Assembly: GCA_048013815.1 (NCBI GenBank)
Contig: CM106585.1
Coordinates: forward strand, 16,616,001-16,680,000
Length of the DNA: 64,000 nt
Reading direction: 5' to 3'
From: Setoptus koraiensis
Taxonomy: Eukaryota > Arthropoda
Numbering within the stretch: the first letter of the stretch is position 1; the number at the start of each line of letters is the position of its first letter. Below the pieces are notes generated by a model. The model saw only the letters and a program-made list of their open reading frames with translations, did not search any database and was not told the DNA's origin. Positions 52,601 through 64,000 of this stretch are shown here, piece by piece. Position numbers and translations under genes: made by a program.

Positions 52601-55600
52601 CCAATAAAATATAGGTGCCCCCGTTGAAAGCGATAAGTCAAGCTGGGAGGTCGAATAGAGTGATTAACTGTTATTACTGTTGCATCAGAGCTGGTGTGAT
52701 GATTGTTTGGATTGAGCGCCAGAATGCAAATATTTACCCGCTTAGGCGGCCTGTTTTCTGAGCTAAATACACACATTATCTGTAGCGGGCAGGTACGTAT
52801 ATTTATGTATCAGCGACACAATGGTTGGTTTGTTCGTTCCGGCGGCGTCCATTCAACAATGGCCCAGTGTGCTGATCGCGGGGCAGCAACAGGCTCACGC
52901 GCATAAACATGCGATGAGACGATGCAACTTTGTTGTTGTTTGTCATCTTTGCTCTAGTGCACGAATTACCTCCGCCAACCACAAAGGAAGAGAGCTCCAG
53001 AATTTGCACGCACATAATCGCCACTTATCAGCGCACTGATTCTACTTTTTACACTTATTGCACTTGTGTGCATCGGCACACAAACGCGCCAAACGCAGCG
53101 CTTTACCGTGATGGCAAGCGGAGTGATTAGTGGTTCACAAAGAGAGAGCGAGTTCATCAAAGTGGCGATCATCGCCACTCAAACACGAACGGCGGTCGTT
53201 TATTTTTATCACAAACCAAGATGGCGGCAGCAGAGACTCAAAGCTTGAAGCTAGCGAACTGGCGAGCATTAATACACATATAGGCAAGAAAAGTGCGAGA
53301 TTAATAGAGTGCAAATGTTTACATTTCCGCTGCTTCATAGAGTCAGTGTGCGCACACGCATCATTGAGCGAAGGCAGAGAATAATGGCGGTGAGGCGCAC
53401 ACATAAAGAGCAAGTGTTGCGCGAAAGTGTCGCCCTGTTAGTGTGTGTCGGCGCTGATCACGCACGCGAGCCGCTTCATTCGCTGCCCAGTGTGTGCCCA
53501 GCGTGCAGTGTCCCCAGCGACGCAATGGCGAATTGAGTCTAAATCGAATAAAATTGGTTTCGAGTTGAGTCGCGCCGCCGACAAGTGGAGCGAGATCGAA
53601 TGAAATGAAACTGTCTCGCACAGTGTCTCTATCAGCGAGCGGCCATCTTGGCCGGTTCACCACCGACGGCCGCCAACCGAACGGTCGGTGTGCGTGTGTG
53701 AGCGTGCCAGCGTCGCAAGTTGAATCGATTTCGGCGATTGCTCGTTAATTGGCCGCTTGTTCGTGCCCCGTGTACGCGAACCACTCACAGCCTGTGTGTG
53801 CGTAAATGGTGCAACGAATCGCCGAGCGCCACATAATAAATTCAACAAACATAATAAAGAGAGACACACGGAATCGAGTGAGAGGAAATTAGAAATTATT
53901 TATTATTATTATCATCTCCATCTTGGTTATGGCGCGAGAAATAGATAGACAGACAGACAGACAGAGAGAGCGAGAGAGGTATATCAACAATATCACTGGA
54001 GCCACTAAATGGATCCGCGAAACGACCGCGATTGGAGCACAGCGAGGGAACTTGACCGTCCAATTATTGCGAAATGCCCCTCTTCCGAAAATCGCTGGCG
54101 TCTCCTTCGAGCCAATAGAGCACCGTCGAGCTCAAGTTGACGAGTGAACTCTATTGTGGAGCCGCCACAGACGGCATATGGATGACCAAGGACGCAGGAA
54201 GAGCGCAATCAACACCGTGCCACTTGAAACTGTTGAGCGCTGCCATCCGAGGATATTAATCGGCCACGATGCACATGGGCCACAACAAAAGTGATTCAAG
54301 TAGGCATCGTCGAGAAAATAATGGCCATCATTCCAGTGCTCTATTAGCTCAACACAGAATAATAGAATAAGAGATGAGAATATGAGAGACAGAGACGCGA
54401 GCCGAGCCATTGCACAAACTACTTTGCGCGCTTTATCCGCATTCCATAGGCACGAGTCTTGACTGATTTGCCCGCCGGAGCCCAGCTCCTGGCGAAAAGA
54501 ATGTGCTTGTGCCAGAGCGTATATGCGCCCAATGTACACACAAAATTATTTCTTGCCTACTCCAATCAATCGCTATTACTGCGGCTGCTGCTGCTGCTGC
54601 TGCTACACTCCTCTCAAAGAATTGTGCCCTCAAGTAGGAGTTTCTTTGTGTGCGACGTGCGCTGGCAATAACAACAATATAATACATTTATAGCTAGATT
54701 ATTCTCTCTATTAGCCATATCGTCTGTGTGTGCTACGTCTCTCTGAGGATGCCGGATCTTTATAAGCATTTGCTCACTAGTTGCCATAATGGCCCGGCAT
54801 TGGTGGCGATGCTGGCCATGATGGTCATGTTCAACGATGACGGCGAACACAATCAACTGGTGGTGGTGAACAACAACAGAAACAATGATTCTCGCCTCGT
54901 CATAATTGTTATCGCTATCGTTAGCACCGGCATCATTATCGCCATCATCATAAACGCATGAACTTAATGAAAACAAACGCGCAATCAACCAACGAGCCAC
55001 TCGCGGCTAACATTGCCAAAATATTTTAATAATCTATATATATGCTCATGTACCATACCATGAACATCATATTGCTCTTTAAATTTTGAACCTGTTATGT
55101 GCGCTGGAGACTGCCTCCTTGAATCAAAGATCACCGGTGACCACCACACAAGCATTCTTACCAACTGGGCGCTCCTTTGGCGGCTACCAGCACCTCGAGA
55201 GTAACCAAGAGCTATTGTACAACAATAGGTTCGTGGTGTAGGGCTGTTACATACATGTCCGTACCGAAACAACTGTTGCAGAATAACGGAAGAAAGATAA
55301 AATGGTAGTTGATAGGAGTGATGCACGACTATATAACTACGATTGTCAATGAATTCATGAACAATTCATACTTCCACTACCTTAAATGATACTTTCCTGC
55401 ACATGGAGCCACGGTTGGAGGTAGAGCGCACAAGTTAATGTGATCCTTGAGCCGTGTCGGCTCAAAAAGCTTTGATAATGAGATTGAATCGGACGTGATA
55501 AATTTCCTACAAAAACAAAAACAGTCGGACTGATGGCGAGAGGCAGAGAAAGAAATACAGATAGAGGGCAGAAAAAGGCACACAGTTTTCGCTATGGGCG

Positions 55601-58600
55601 CCCGTTAATTAAAACTTAATGATCGTCAATGGAAATCAGCCTAGTGTCGGCATCATCGTTTATCAATTACCTCTAAGTCATGTCAATAAGGCTCAGAACT
55701 TATTATCAAGCAGACGTTAGTTAATCATTCGGTCGGCAAATCTGACAGGCTCAAGAACTTAAAGGAATCGTACCCTCATAAAAAAAGCAATGATGATGAG
55801 CTCTAGCGATCCTCTTATCAATTCTTGAAATTTAAATAACGAGCCTAGTTATGAAGATTCTAACAGGCGAAAAAAGTTATTTATTAATTTATTGCCTGTA
55901 AGATCACTGCTAGAGATGATGTCTATGCATCATAAGCGTGGCCTTACTAAAATGTCCACGATGCAAAACTTAACGAGCATGAAAATTGATTTTGTCACCT
56001 TCACAAGCATATTATCCAGTCTAAGAGGTAAATTTTTTGCTTCGTGTTGAATAACCCCCTCTGCTTCGTTGGTCGACTCTACACGGAGACATCCGATCAT
56101 GATTCAGCTGTCCCTATGCAATATAACTAAAATGCAGAAATTGATAGGTGTTATAAAAAGAGATTAGTTTATTATTGTTGTTGATATTAATAATAATCAT
56201 TATTATTAGAGAATAATTAGATGAGTATTAATAGAAGCTTACGCCACACTAACGTTAGTTCTGACTGACCAATTGCTCACGCAGCGCGGACTTCAATAAA
56301 AGCAACAAAATGCGAAATTGATTTCTATGCATCTGAGGGCGGTGATTCCATTATATTATCCATCATTGTAGCTATCATACATGACAAGCAAATCGACACA
56401 CAGCATATGTGGTAACGCTTTAACAACGGGGCACATATTAGTGTTGTTGTTACATAACATCCCCGGCAATCGGGTAAAAGGTAGCTCACAACAACAAGGA
56501 CTAACTCATGCTGTAGCAAGCCTGTAGCGTGCCTCACATCCCATCAATCCTATTACTGAGCCACTTAATCTAATCATTGAAACTGTTGCTATCTAATGGA
56601 GATTGTACACACACAATTACAATATAAGCGATAGAGCATATATAGATGAGCTAACATCAAGCTTTTCCAGAGAGACAAATCATTATGACTGAACCAATGG
56701 TATCAGTGGGGGACCAAAATTTTAACAAAACGATGCGGCTTCTCAGTGAGCACAATAGCCATTACTACCTTGAATATTTATAATGAATAGTCAAGTTGCA
56801 TCAACTCTATGGCGTCACTGGCAGAATGTATTGATGATGACGATGATATTGAGTAGACCTGTCTAGTATAAGTTGTTAGTAACTAATTTTACAAGAGGCA
56901 TAACAACAACAGCAACAACTACAACAAGAGAAGTTGTAATTAAGGAATGATGAATGATAATAGGACAGGTACACTATCCTGGGTCTGGTGCAGTATTCAT
57001 GGGCATTCATTGACCGCTTGCTGTGATGAGCCACTTGTTGTTCCGTGCTTGTTGCTTATTTTCTTGTTGGAGTCATATATCTCTATATGGTAATATGATT
57101 TTCAGATACTTATTAAACAAAAAAGTTTAATAGAAGCGTCCCATTACTATTTTAATAAGTGCACAGGATATGGCCATCGTGCATATGAACAAAAAACTAT
57201 TAAGGTTTTTCAAAGAATCCCAGCCAAAATGTGTGGTTTCATGTAAATCGATCCATTACATGCGCTCATTGCAGAGGCTTTGTTCAGCATATAATGTAAA
57301 TATTGTGACAGAGAGATCTTAGTATCCAATACTAAACTAAAGCTCTTTAACACGCAACACTCGAGCACAATTTGGCAGTTTGTTTAAATAGATTGGATTC
57401 TTTTCATCAAGAATGGTGAATATTTTTCTCCGTGCACTCCTCTTCACAAGTAGTCAGAAGTGGACTTTAGTCAAGTGTCAATACTAACAACTAAGGAAGC
57501 GAGTCGAGAAATATTCTAGGAAAACAGATCTTTTGCAACACATTGAATGGTGTCAATAGTGGGGGATTCACATTGAACTGCTCTCAAGAAGGTAGACGGA
57601 TGATGCGCGTTAGATGAATACGAGGTTTGTTGAAGGTGATGATGATTGCAGCAATTCTCGTCACCTTGATCCTTATCATAAGGGAACACAGTTGGCTCTC
57701 TATCATAATCATTATGATTGAAATTAGATCAAATCTAATTCGGCCGTGCTCTGCACACACACACAAACAGACATCGTAAGAAATCGTGCAGTCTCTTGGC
57801 ACCGGCGCCATCATTGCCCCAACTGAACCGACGACATAACCATTATCAATGTTTACCTATGTGTCCATATAAGTGTTTTCAGATAGTAACAAGTGGTGGT
57901 GGATATTTGCAATAGAGGAGCATTTCTAGTATTTGTTCGTCTTCAGTCAGAGGCCACTATCTCAGGTTATAAATTAGTCAGTGTTCTCGAGCGATCCTGG
58001 CAAAACTTTGATGAGAACCATTTGTCTCTTCAACTATTGAACTACGAACACTGCTATCTGTCCACTCTACAGTCTATATATGTTGACACGGTGGGCAAAG
58101 GCACATCAACAACAACAGCGGTAGCAATGCAAACACGGCGGCAATAATAAATTTGAATTAAGACAGAGAATGATAATAGATGGAGAGAGATGTCCGAGAA
58201 GCTCCTATTTATCGTTCGTTGTGTAGGCTCGTTCAGTTGTATGACAACATTTGATTGTGTGTGTGTGTGCAGAATAAATCGTCATGATGATTGACAAAAC
58301 TTTGACGAAGAAGTCATAATCATAGGTAGGCACATCGTGGGAATCATATGGTGTAAAAAAGTAAAGCCAATGGCCAAATGACATCACTTCGCCGAGCTGA
58401 CGGACAGCAAATATTAACATTTCATTATCTGCTATCGAACGAACACAGCAGCATTTCTATAAACTATGGCCACTTAACATCTTTGTCAAGTGCGAACCGA
58501 TGGCCACCGCAATTGCTGAACAAGTGCTACTGCAGTAGAGTTATCACCTAACCATTGTGTGTGTCCCTAAGAAACATGAGAAGTTTAAGGTCTAAAGGAA

Positions 58601-61600
58601 GGTGATATGGTCATTTTGATATGTCACCTGTCATCTAGGATTAGATCGGTGCGCTGTCTTGGTAGATGCATTTGGTCATGCAATAGATAGATCTGTCTGC
58701 GTATAGGACATTCTTATGTGTTCCTTCAGCAACATACAACTTTATATAAAGCATATGTTTAAAAAAACTATATGACCATATAAGACGAAAAGAGACAAGA
58801 GATAGAAATGAGAAGTGGCAGAGAATTGTAAGTTTTGATCATTACCCAATGGGACAACTTGGACACGCGCTACTGAATACCGGGCAAGCAGTACGTGCAC
58901 TGATCCATGAACTCGATCGTTGTGATGAATAAGACGAACTGCTGCTGTTGCTACTGCCGCTGCAGAATAAGGCAACAATGGACGGCACAATTCTTACAAT
59001 ACTGTTCTTATCCGATTTTCTCTTTATTTAAACTAATGCCCGTTGTTACTGTTGTTGTTCCGAGAAGTACCTGTTGTTGGCTCGTCCTGTTATAGAAGCA
59101 CCGCGAGCTGCTGTTATACTTTGAACATAGAAGAGAGCAAAACAAGCGACGATGCAAGTGGAAGAACGTTTCTTCAACTAAGTTTAATTGTTGTTCGACG
59201 GCTACAGCACACATGAGAGCTAGTGTGTTTGTGTGTGGAGTTTCCTTCTTTGTTGGTCATCCCATCAAGTGCATTCGGAGAAACTTCCACTGTACAACAA
59301 TCGCCAACAGGTGAGTGTGTGTCTTCCTGCTCAAGAGGATTCAAGTTCAAAAGTTGAAGATTGGCGGACGTCGATTGAGCAGAGAGAGCGCACACAAGCC
59401 ATGCGCAAGTGATGTAAAAATCTCTTCAAATAGTCCCAAATTATCAGAGTTATCAGAGTGTTGCAGTTGCTTGTTAGAGATGGCAGCCACCGCTTATCCG
59501 CCATCTAACATTGCGCAACACACACACACGCCAAAATAGGCAGGTCGTCGCCGTTTTTACTTTTGGCCACTTCCGATAACGAATTTTGCAGCGATTGCAT
59601 CATTGGCAGCAGCAACAGCAAAGAAGAAGAAGAGCACCTATTGCATCATCATTGGCATCGGAGAAAATCGGTCGTGCTCCATTTTCGGAGCGTTGGCCAT
59701 TTGTGTGCGCCCGCCATTATGTTGTCTATGGCAGACACAGGCACTGTTACACAAGCAGCACGTCTGAGGCTCACAGCTTGAATAAGCTGCTCGGACAAAA
59801 CAAAGGACGTAGCACATAATCAATTAGTTGACTAAACGAGCATAAGTATCCCAAAGAGAGGATCTCAAAAAATATGCACACACACACACAGATATTTGTT
59901 TGCGAGCCATGGCCGTTGTTGGCACACACACACACACACACACTGACACAAACAGTCCTCAACAGACAGCCAAGATTCTCACAAACATAGAGGCGTGCCC
60001 TCGAAAAGGATACTGTCAGAGAGATTGGCCAGAGATTGGTGTTGCGGTCGCTTAATGGTTGCATATTAGTTTTGTAGTTGTAATAACAGCCTGCATTGTT
60101 GTTGCTGGCGGTGGTTGTGTGGTGCTGGGCAGTTGAGTTGTGTGCAAGTTTCATTTTGAGCCAGCGAGCGGACAGCACAACAGAGATACAAAGAGCATCA
60201 AGCCAACAGCAGAGAGAGAGAGAGATAATTTGTTTGCGTGTCCCATCATCGGGTTCCAATATTGCGTTGCGTTACGTTCGTTTTCATGCTCAGGTGCATT
60301 GTAATGATCCAAATAGAATCATCATCAGTTTATACAAGTTGGCCAATGTGAGTGCGTTGCGTACAATACTGACGGTGATCTTGTTGTTGGCCGAGCGCGG
60401 CATAAGCAACGCGGCTGCGGCGACGGCGTCTGCGGCCAACCAGCCCCGACAGAATAAATGTTGTGTTGCACAACAAAGCGAGCCCATTAGAGAGCGGCTC
60501 GACCATTCTCGATCACTTTCGAAGGTGTGTTCTGGCGCACACTGTCCACGTCTCCGACTGGCCGGTCGGTCGCTCCGTTGGCCGGCTGACTGACCGGCCG
60601 GGCGGCCGGCCGACTGGCTGGTAGCCACGATCGTGGCCATGATAGCATTGCGTTGCTCATTTAGCGACGGTAATAGTTGTTTATAACAACAACAACTTGA
60701 CGGCTTCTATATTCGGCCAACAACAGCGAACAACACGACACAAGGTGCACCGTGCACTATTGTGAGTGCGTCTCCCCGTAACAGGTGCCATTCGGGCTGC
60801 TTCGCCGACATTTGCATCTCAACTGTGCTCATCGAAAACATGGAGCGAGACACGCAGCGAGAGAGAGAGAGCCCGAACCTTTTTCTTCTCTCAGTTCTGC
60901 CAGCTAGCAGCCACATGATATATTTGTGGCGGCCACTTTGCCCGCACTGCCGACACAAATATAATATACATTATGTAATGTGCAACTAACATGTGAGTGT
61001 GTGTGTCGCTACCAAGATCGATGCCGGGTCGCTCCACAAGACGCCGCCTGGCGGCCTGGCGCAAGCAACGTGTCGGATGCGCTTAATCTCGTCTACATAC
61101 GGAACATCGCATGTGTCATCGTCAGATTATGATTAAGCACACATGATTGAGAGCGACACTTCCGTCGTCGCTTGAGCGTGTCAACAGTGCCAACAGAGTG
61201 TGATTTACTTGCCAGATTAGCCAGCAATCGCCGGGGATAATCGTCCCAGGCGAGCACGATTGGGGTCTGATGAGCCAAAACACGGCCGGACAGACGGACA
61301 AATTATTATCTTGTTCTGCATCAGCACCCTTGTTGCCCACTGACAACTCTGAATGAACTGGCTTTTGAAGGCTGGCAGCCCCGATGCGGCCACAGCAACA
61401 AAAATCATTAATAATTATATCATCGCCATATATGCTGCCGTTGATTCACAAATTGTGCATATATACAATTCTCACAGTGAGCTTATCAGAACTCAACTCT
61501 GTTGTTGGCTCATTAAAAGCGCCCCAAGCGGCCTAATGACCATGTTGGCGACTGCAAATCTCTCTGAACGGGCACGGATGAAGTCGACACTGGAGAGCTG

Positions 61601-63442
61601 TCTGTAGACAGTTTAACATTGAGCCATCATTGACCATGTGTCACTGGCCGCTGGATAATGCGCAACAGTTTGTCATGATTAATGAATAATTGGCGCCCAA
61701 CAAACACACCAAACAAACAACTCAGCAGAAAACAACATTTGCCGTTGGAGTATGCCAACATTGCACGAAGGATCAGACCGAAACTAGTTTGTCGGCCGGT
61801 TGGCGTTGAAAGCGCGTGCCCGCATTCTGGCCAGACCGAGCGCTGTTATGATCCGGATAGCGAGTCCTAGAGCAATTGCGAGCGGCGCTGCCCGGAATGG
61901 ACTGTTGCGGTCTTGAACGGCGCTAACACGTTCAATGTTTCGCCAATCGCTTGTGTCTGTGTGTGTGGTCGATGGGGGCGCCAGAGGCTCGAGAGATTTT
62001 GGCCGGCTTTTGGCAGCAGCAGTTTCAGATAGTTAGTCAGACACTGACTGTTAGATGGTCAAGTGCAGGTCGGTGCTGTGAGGCTGGCTGCCCGGACACT
62101 TGTGCCAGTGAGACAGACAACACAAATAACTAGCGATAGAAATAATATCCCGGGCCAGTGGTATTTGAATTGGAATTTTTCAATAGCTGATAGCTAATTC
62201 GCAGCTCGCTAATAGAGCAACAACAGCCAAGCGATAGAGAATAAGAGGAGAAAAAAAAACATGTTAATCAGCGCGTCAGTTTGTGTCGTCGCCTGTCCAC
62301 TATTCACGCCCATCTCACGTGAAATGACTTCACGTGAGATACAAATACAAATGCTTGCAGGGCTATTAGTGCCCCTACACACTTACACTAGCATGTAGCG
62401 TATGTTGTTGTCGATGTGTTCGCCACGAGGATAATCGATTAGTTTGAACAATGGGGAATTAGTGCACACAATTGGAGAAACTGGATCAACGGCAACAGCA
62501 GCAGCAGACACACAAAAAAGATTGATCTGAGAGAGCTGTTAAACGATTGGGCTGAGCCCGGCCGTCAGCCGGGCCAAGCCGAACGAGAGAACGTTGGTGA
62601 CCTATGCCTCTTAGCAGTGATGGAATCCTAATGTCTCTCGAATGTCCGATGGAACAAGAGATCTCATCAAATACAAGACCAACTATCTGAGCTGGCGGAC
62701 CCCACACTGGCGTAGGCGCGACGTGTGAGGTCCAGCCCACACAAAACAAGCGCTCTGTTTAATGGCAGCAACTCTAAACAACAAACACTAATCTTCTTTA
62801 TCATGCATTCTTTTTTTCCTCTCTCTCTCCACAAATGATCCCTCTGTCCGCCTCCAATCAACGCTCAACAATGTAACCTGATGATATTTGTTGCCGAACC
62901 CAACTCCCAATCCAATCACCACGCCTCGCACCTAAATCAATCAATCAACTTGCGGTGGTCAAATTTGTGTTTGCGTCCCTCGCACGGCACCAACGACGCC
63001 GACGACAACAACAACAACATCATCAACAACAACAACAACAAATTGCGTCAACGCGAAAACAGGCTCGCGCTAAATGCGGACGAAACAGACGAGCGGCCGC
63101 CGCTCACCTGGCCAACAGCGCCTCATTGCGCTCGCTGATTGTGCCCGTCTCGCCGGCCCTCAATAGCACGTCGGCGCTGGAGCTGGTCCAGTTGGCCCCG
63201 CAGCCGCTGGGTCAGTTGGCCGCGCTGGCGCAAACGTCGCCCCTGCTGTCGCTATTCAATCGTTTGGACGGATTTGTGCACGAGCTGCAACAAACGCGTG
63301 GCTTCTTCGCTACCTGGCCCGATCGCATTTGCGAATACAAATCGAGCGTCTCAGCGGATTCGCCGGACAACACCCAACAACAACAACAACAGCAACAACA
63401 AAATGGATCTGCCTCTTGTTGGAATGGACGCGACTTCGCTCC
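47318..63442 (+). CDS. Glypican, GPC3/5 (dally)-like, 3' end outside window
   Basis: Two coding exons, 47318-48727 and 63063-63442, joined in phase 0; a donor in phase 2 follows, so the gene runs beyond the window. Glypicans are GPI-anchored heparan sulfate proteoglycans modulating Wnt, Hh and BMP signals. ATG 47318 begins a signal peptide (MYKSVVFTLLLISFLTL). The cysteine pattern is the family's: CHLPPGG and QC near the start, DSCHSALARMLICPNC, PCQNFCLNVLRGC, then AKCG just after the splice and SCWNG at the end of exon 2. ELNKFW to ENVFSTLDE resembles GPC3/5 more than GPC4/6. Low-complexity Gln, His and Asn inserts are present. The heparan-sulfate sites and GPI signal would lie in later exons. 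Confidence 0.85.
49598..49638. repeat. (GA)n microsatellite
   Basis: About 40 bp of uninterrupted GA in the large glypican intron. Confidence 0.97.
50098..50152. repeat. ATT/GTT trinucleotide repeat
   Basis: ATT units, then GTT units, then ATT again. Confidence 0.9.
59877..59943. repeat. Interrupted (CA)n microsatellite
   Basis: Two CA runs separated by about 35 bp of unique DNA. Confidence 0.9.
62312..62340. promoter_or_regulatory. Perfect inverted repeat with two CACGTG E-boxes
   Basis: Arms ATCTCACGTGAA and TTCACGTGAGAT (12 bp each, perfect) flank a 5 nt spacer. Each arm contains CACGTG, the site for Myc/Max, USF or Clock-type bHLH factors. Confidence 0.7.
63063..63442 (+). CDS. Glypican exon 2
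   Basis: 380 nt, beginning ARAKCGRNRR and ending SCWNGRDFA, with donor GTAAGTAT at 63443. Phase 0 at the 5' end and 2 at the 3' end. Codons are GC-rich, unlike exon 1. A CAA/CAG run gives a polyglutamine stretch before CWNG. Confidence 0.85.
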
Positions 63443-64000
63443 GTAAGTATTATGGCCATAGCATGTTTTAGTGACACACATTATATCTGCTCTGGAATCT
63501 GCGTGTGTGTGTGCTTGATCAGATGATTCATTAGCGCGTCGTTTTCTTTCGCGACGTTTTCTCACGGCCCGCTCCGGCCGCTCGGGACCACCGCTCATAG
63601 CGGTAGCAACCGGCAAACATTCAGAAGCGGCGGCGGCGGCGACAACAACAGCAACAAGTAGACCCACAATTCGTGCATTAATTAGGTGGAGGTCAACGAT
63701 CTTGATCTCGGGCACGCATTGTCAGTGCGAAGAAGTTTTTGGTGCTTGTTTGCACGTCACGTCACGTCATCTTCTGCTGCTGGCCGCAGCGTTGCGCCGT
63801 TGGTGCACGTTGGTGCGGTTCGCATGCCATCGCTGACCATCACCGACGGTCAGTAATGGCACCGCAAGTGTACAATTGTCACCGCATTAACTGGTGTTGC
63901 ATTCTTGTTGTGTCGCACAAATATAAAAATTTATGTGCGCCGACACACAATCGGGCACCTCCGTGCACCGCGTCGCAATGGGTGCCCGACGGTGCGATGC
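63443..64000 (+). other. Start of the next glypican intron
   Basis: GC-rich, with a GGC/CAA triplet cluster at about 63628-63660 and a TCACG repeat near 63756. No further exon recognised before the window edge. Confidence 0.5.

Larger units (their letters stand above)
48728..63062 (+). other. Glypican intron, 14.3 kb
   Basis: No nested gene recognised. It contains a GA repeat (49598-49638), ATT/GTT repeats (50098-50152), CA repeats (59877-59943), a GC-rich island with YY1/Pho-like and GAGAG words (about 53.1-54.0 kb), and a 12 bp E-box inverted repeat (62312-62340). AG is absent from 62769 to 63060 before the acceptor. Confidence 0.75.

Noticed and set aside
53217-53282. Small ATG frame with strong context (MAAAETQSLKLANW) in the glypican intron
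   Set aside because: It stops after 20 codons, has no usable donor, and the ATG is part of a YY1-like word.
62881-63138. Asn-rich frame before glypican exon 2 as coding exon
   Set aside because: No AG exists before 63061, so no acceptor can open it. The frame is also different from the conserved glypican frame.
1-64000. Transposons, LTR or virus-like elements, CRISPR array, tRNA or rRNA
   Set aside because: No transposase, reverse transcriptase, integrase or capsid motifs, no terminal repeats of element size, no spaced identical repeats with unique spacers, and no convincing A/B box pair were found by reading.

Overview
The window looks like a piece of an invertebrate animal nuclear genome. 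It encodes a laminin gamma chain, a glypican, a bifunctional peptide-amidating enzyme, a PAR/giant-type bZIP factor and mitochondrial enzymes with targeting presequences, and it has GT-AG introns and AATAAA poly(A) signals. Coding exons are very intron-poor: full-length ACADVL-, PDE12-, CMPK-, RBM17- and PAM-type proteins each sit in one open frame. The introns that remain are mostly near 5' ends. Together with an arthropod-like gene set this would suit a small-genome mite (eriophyoid-like), but that is an inference, not something the sequence proves.

Layout. (1) 1-16.2 kb is GC-rich, CpG-replete DNA with no recognisable gene. It is built largely from short tandem duplications, microsatellites and palindromic GGCC/CAATTG words. 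(2) 16.3-31 kb is an AT-richer, gene-dense block: PDE12(-), BNIP1/SEC20(-), CMPK(-), DDA1(+), ACADVL(-), PQBP1(+), a new-looking SILK/PILK-repeat protein(+), HINT(-) and RBM17/SPF45(+). Neighbours are mostly divergent pairs sharing promoters of 0.5-0.9 kb. BNIP1 and PDE12 are in tandem with only 52 nt between them. (3) 31-36.7 kb is again GC- and repeat-rich and holds one small bZIP gene. (4) 36.7-46.5 kb has the laminin gamma gene (four coding exons) followed by the intronless PAM gene. (5) 47.3-63.4 kb has two exons of a GPC3/5 (dally)-like glypican split by a 14.3 kb intron; the gene continues past the right edge.

The genes do not form one pathway. The gene-dense block is housekeeping: RNA turnover, SNARE trafficking, nucleotide kinase, ubiquitin ligase subunit, fatty-acid oxidation and splicing factors. 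The right half is extracellular matrix and signalling. The observations most worth following are: a laminin gamma chain lacking the L4 domain and nidogen-binding module; a protein with six ILK motifs, one an exact PP1-docking SILK, plus an RVxF-type motif; two introns with very long AG-free stretches before the 3' splice site; composition boundaries that fall inside genes; and reduced or altered versions of SEC20, HINT and PQBP1. No retroviral, LTR, Polinton, LINE or DNA-transposon coding sequence, tRNA, rRNA or CRISPR array was recognised.
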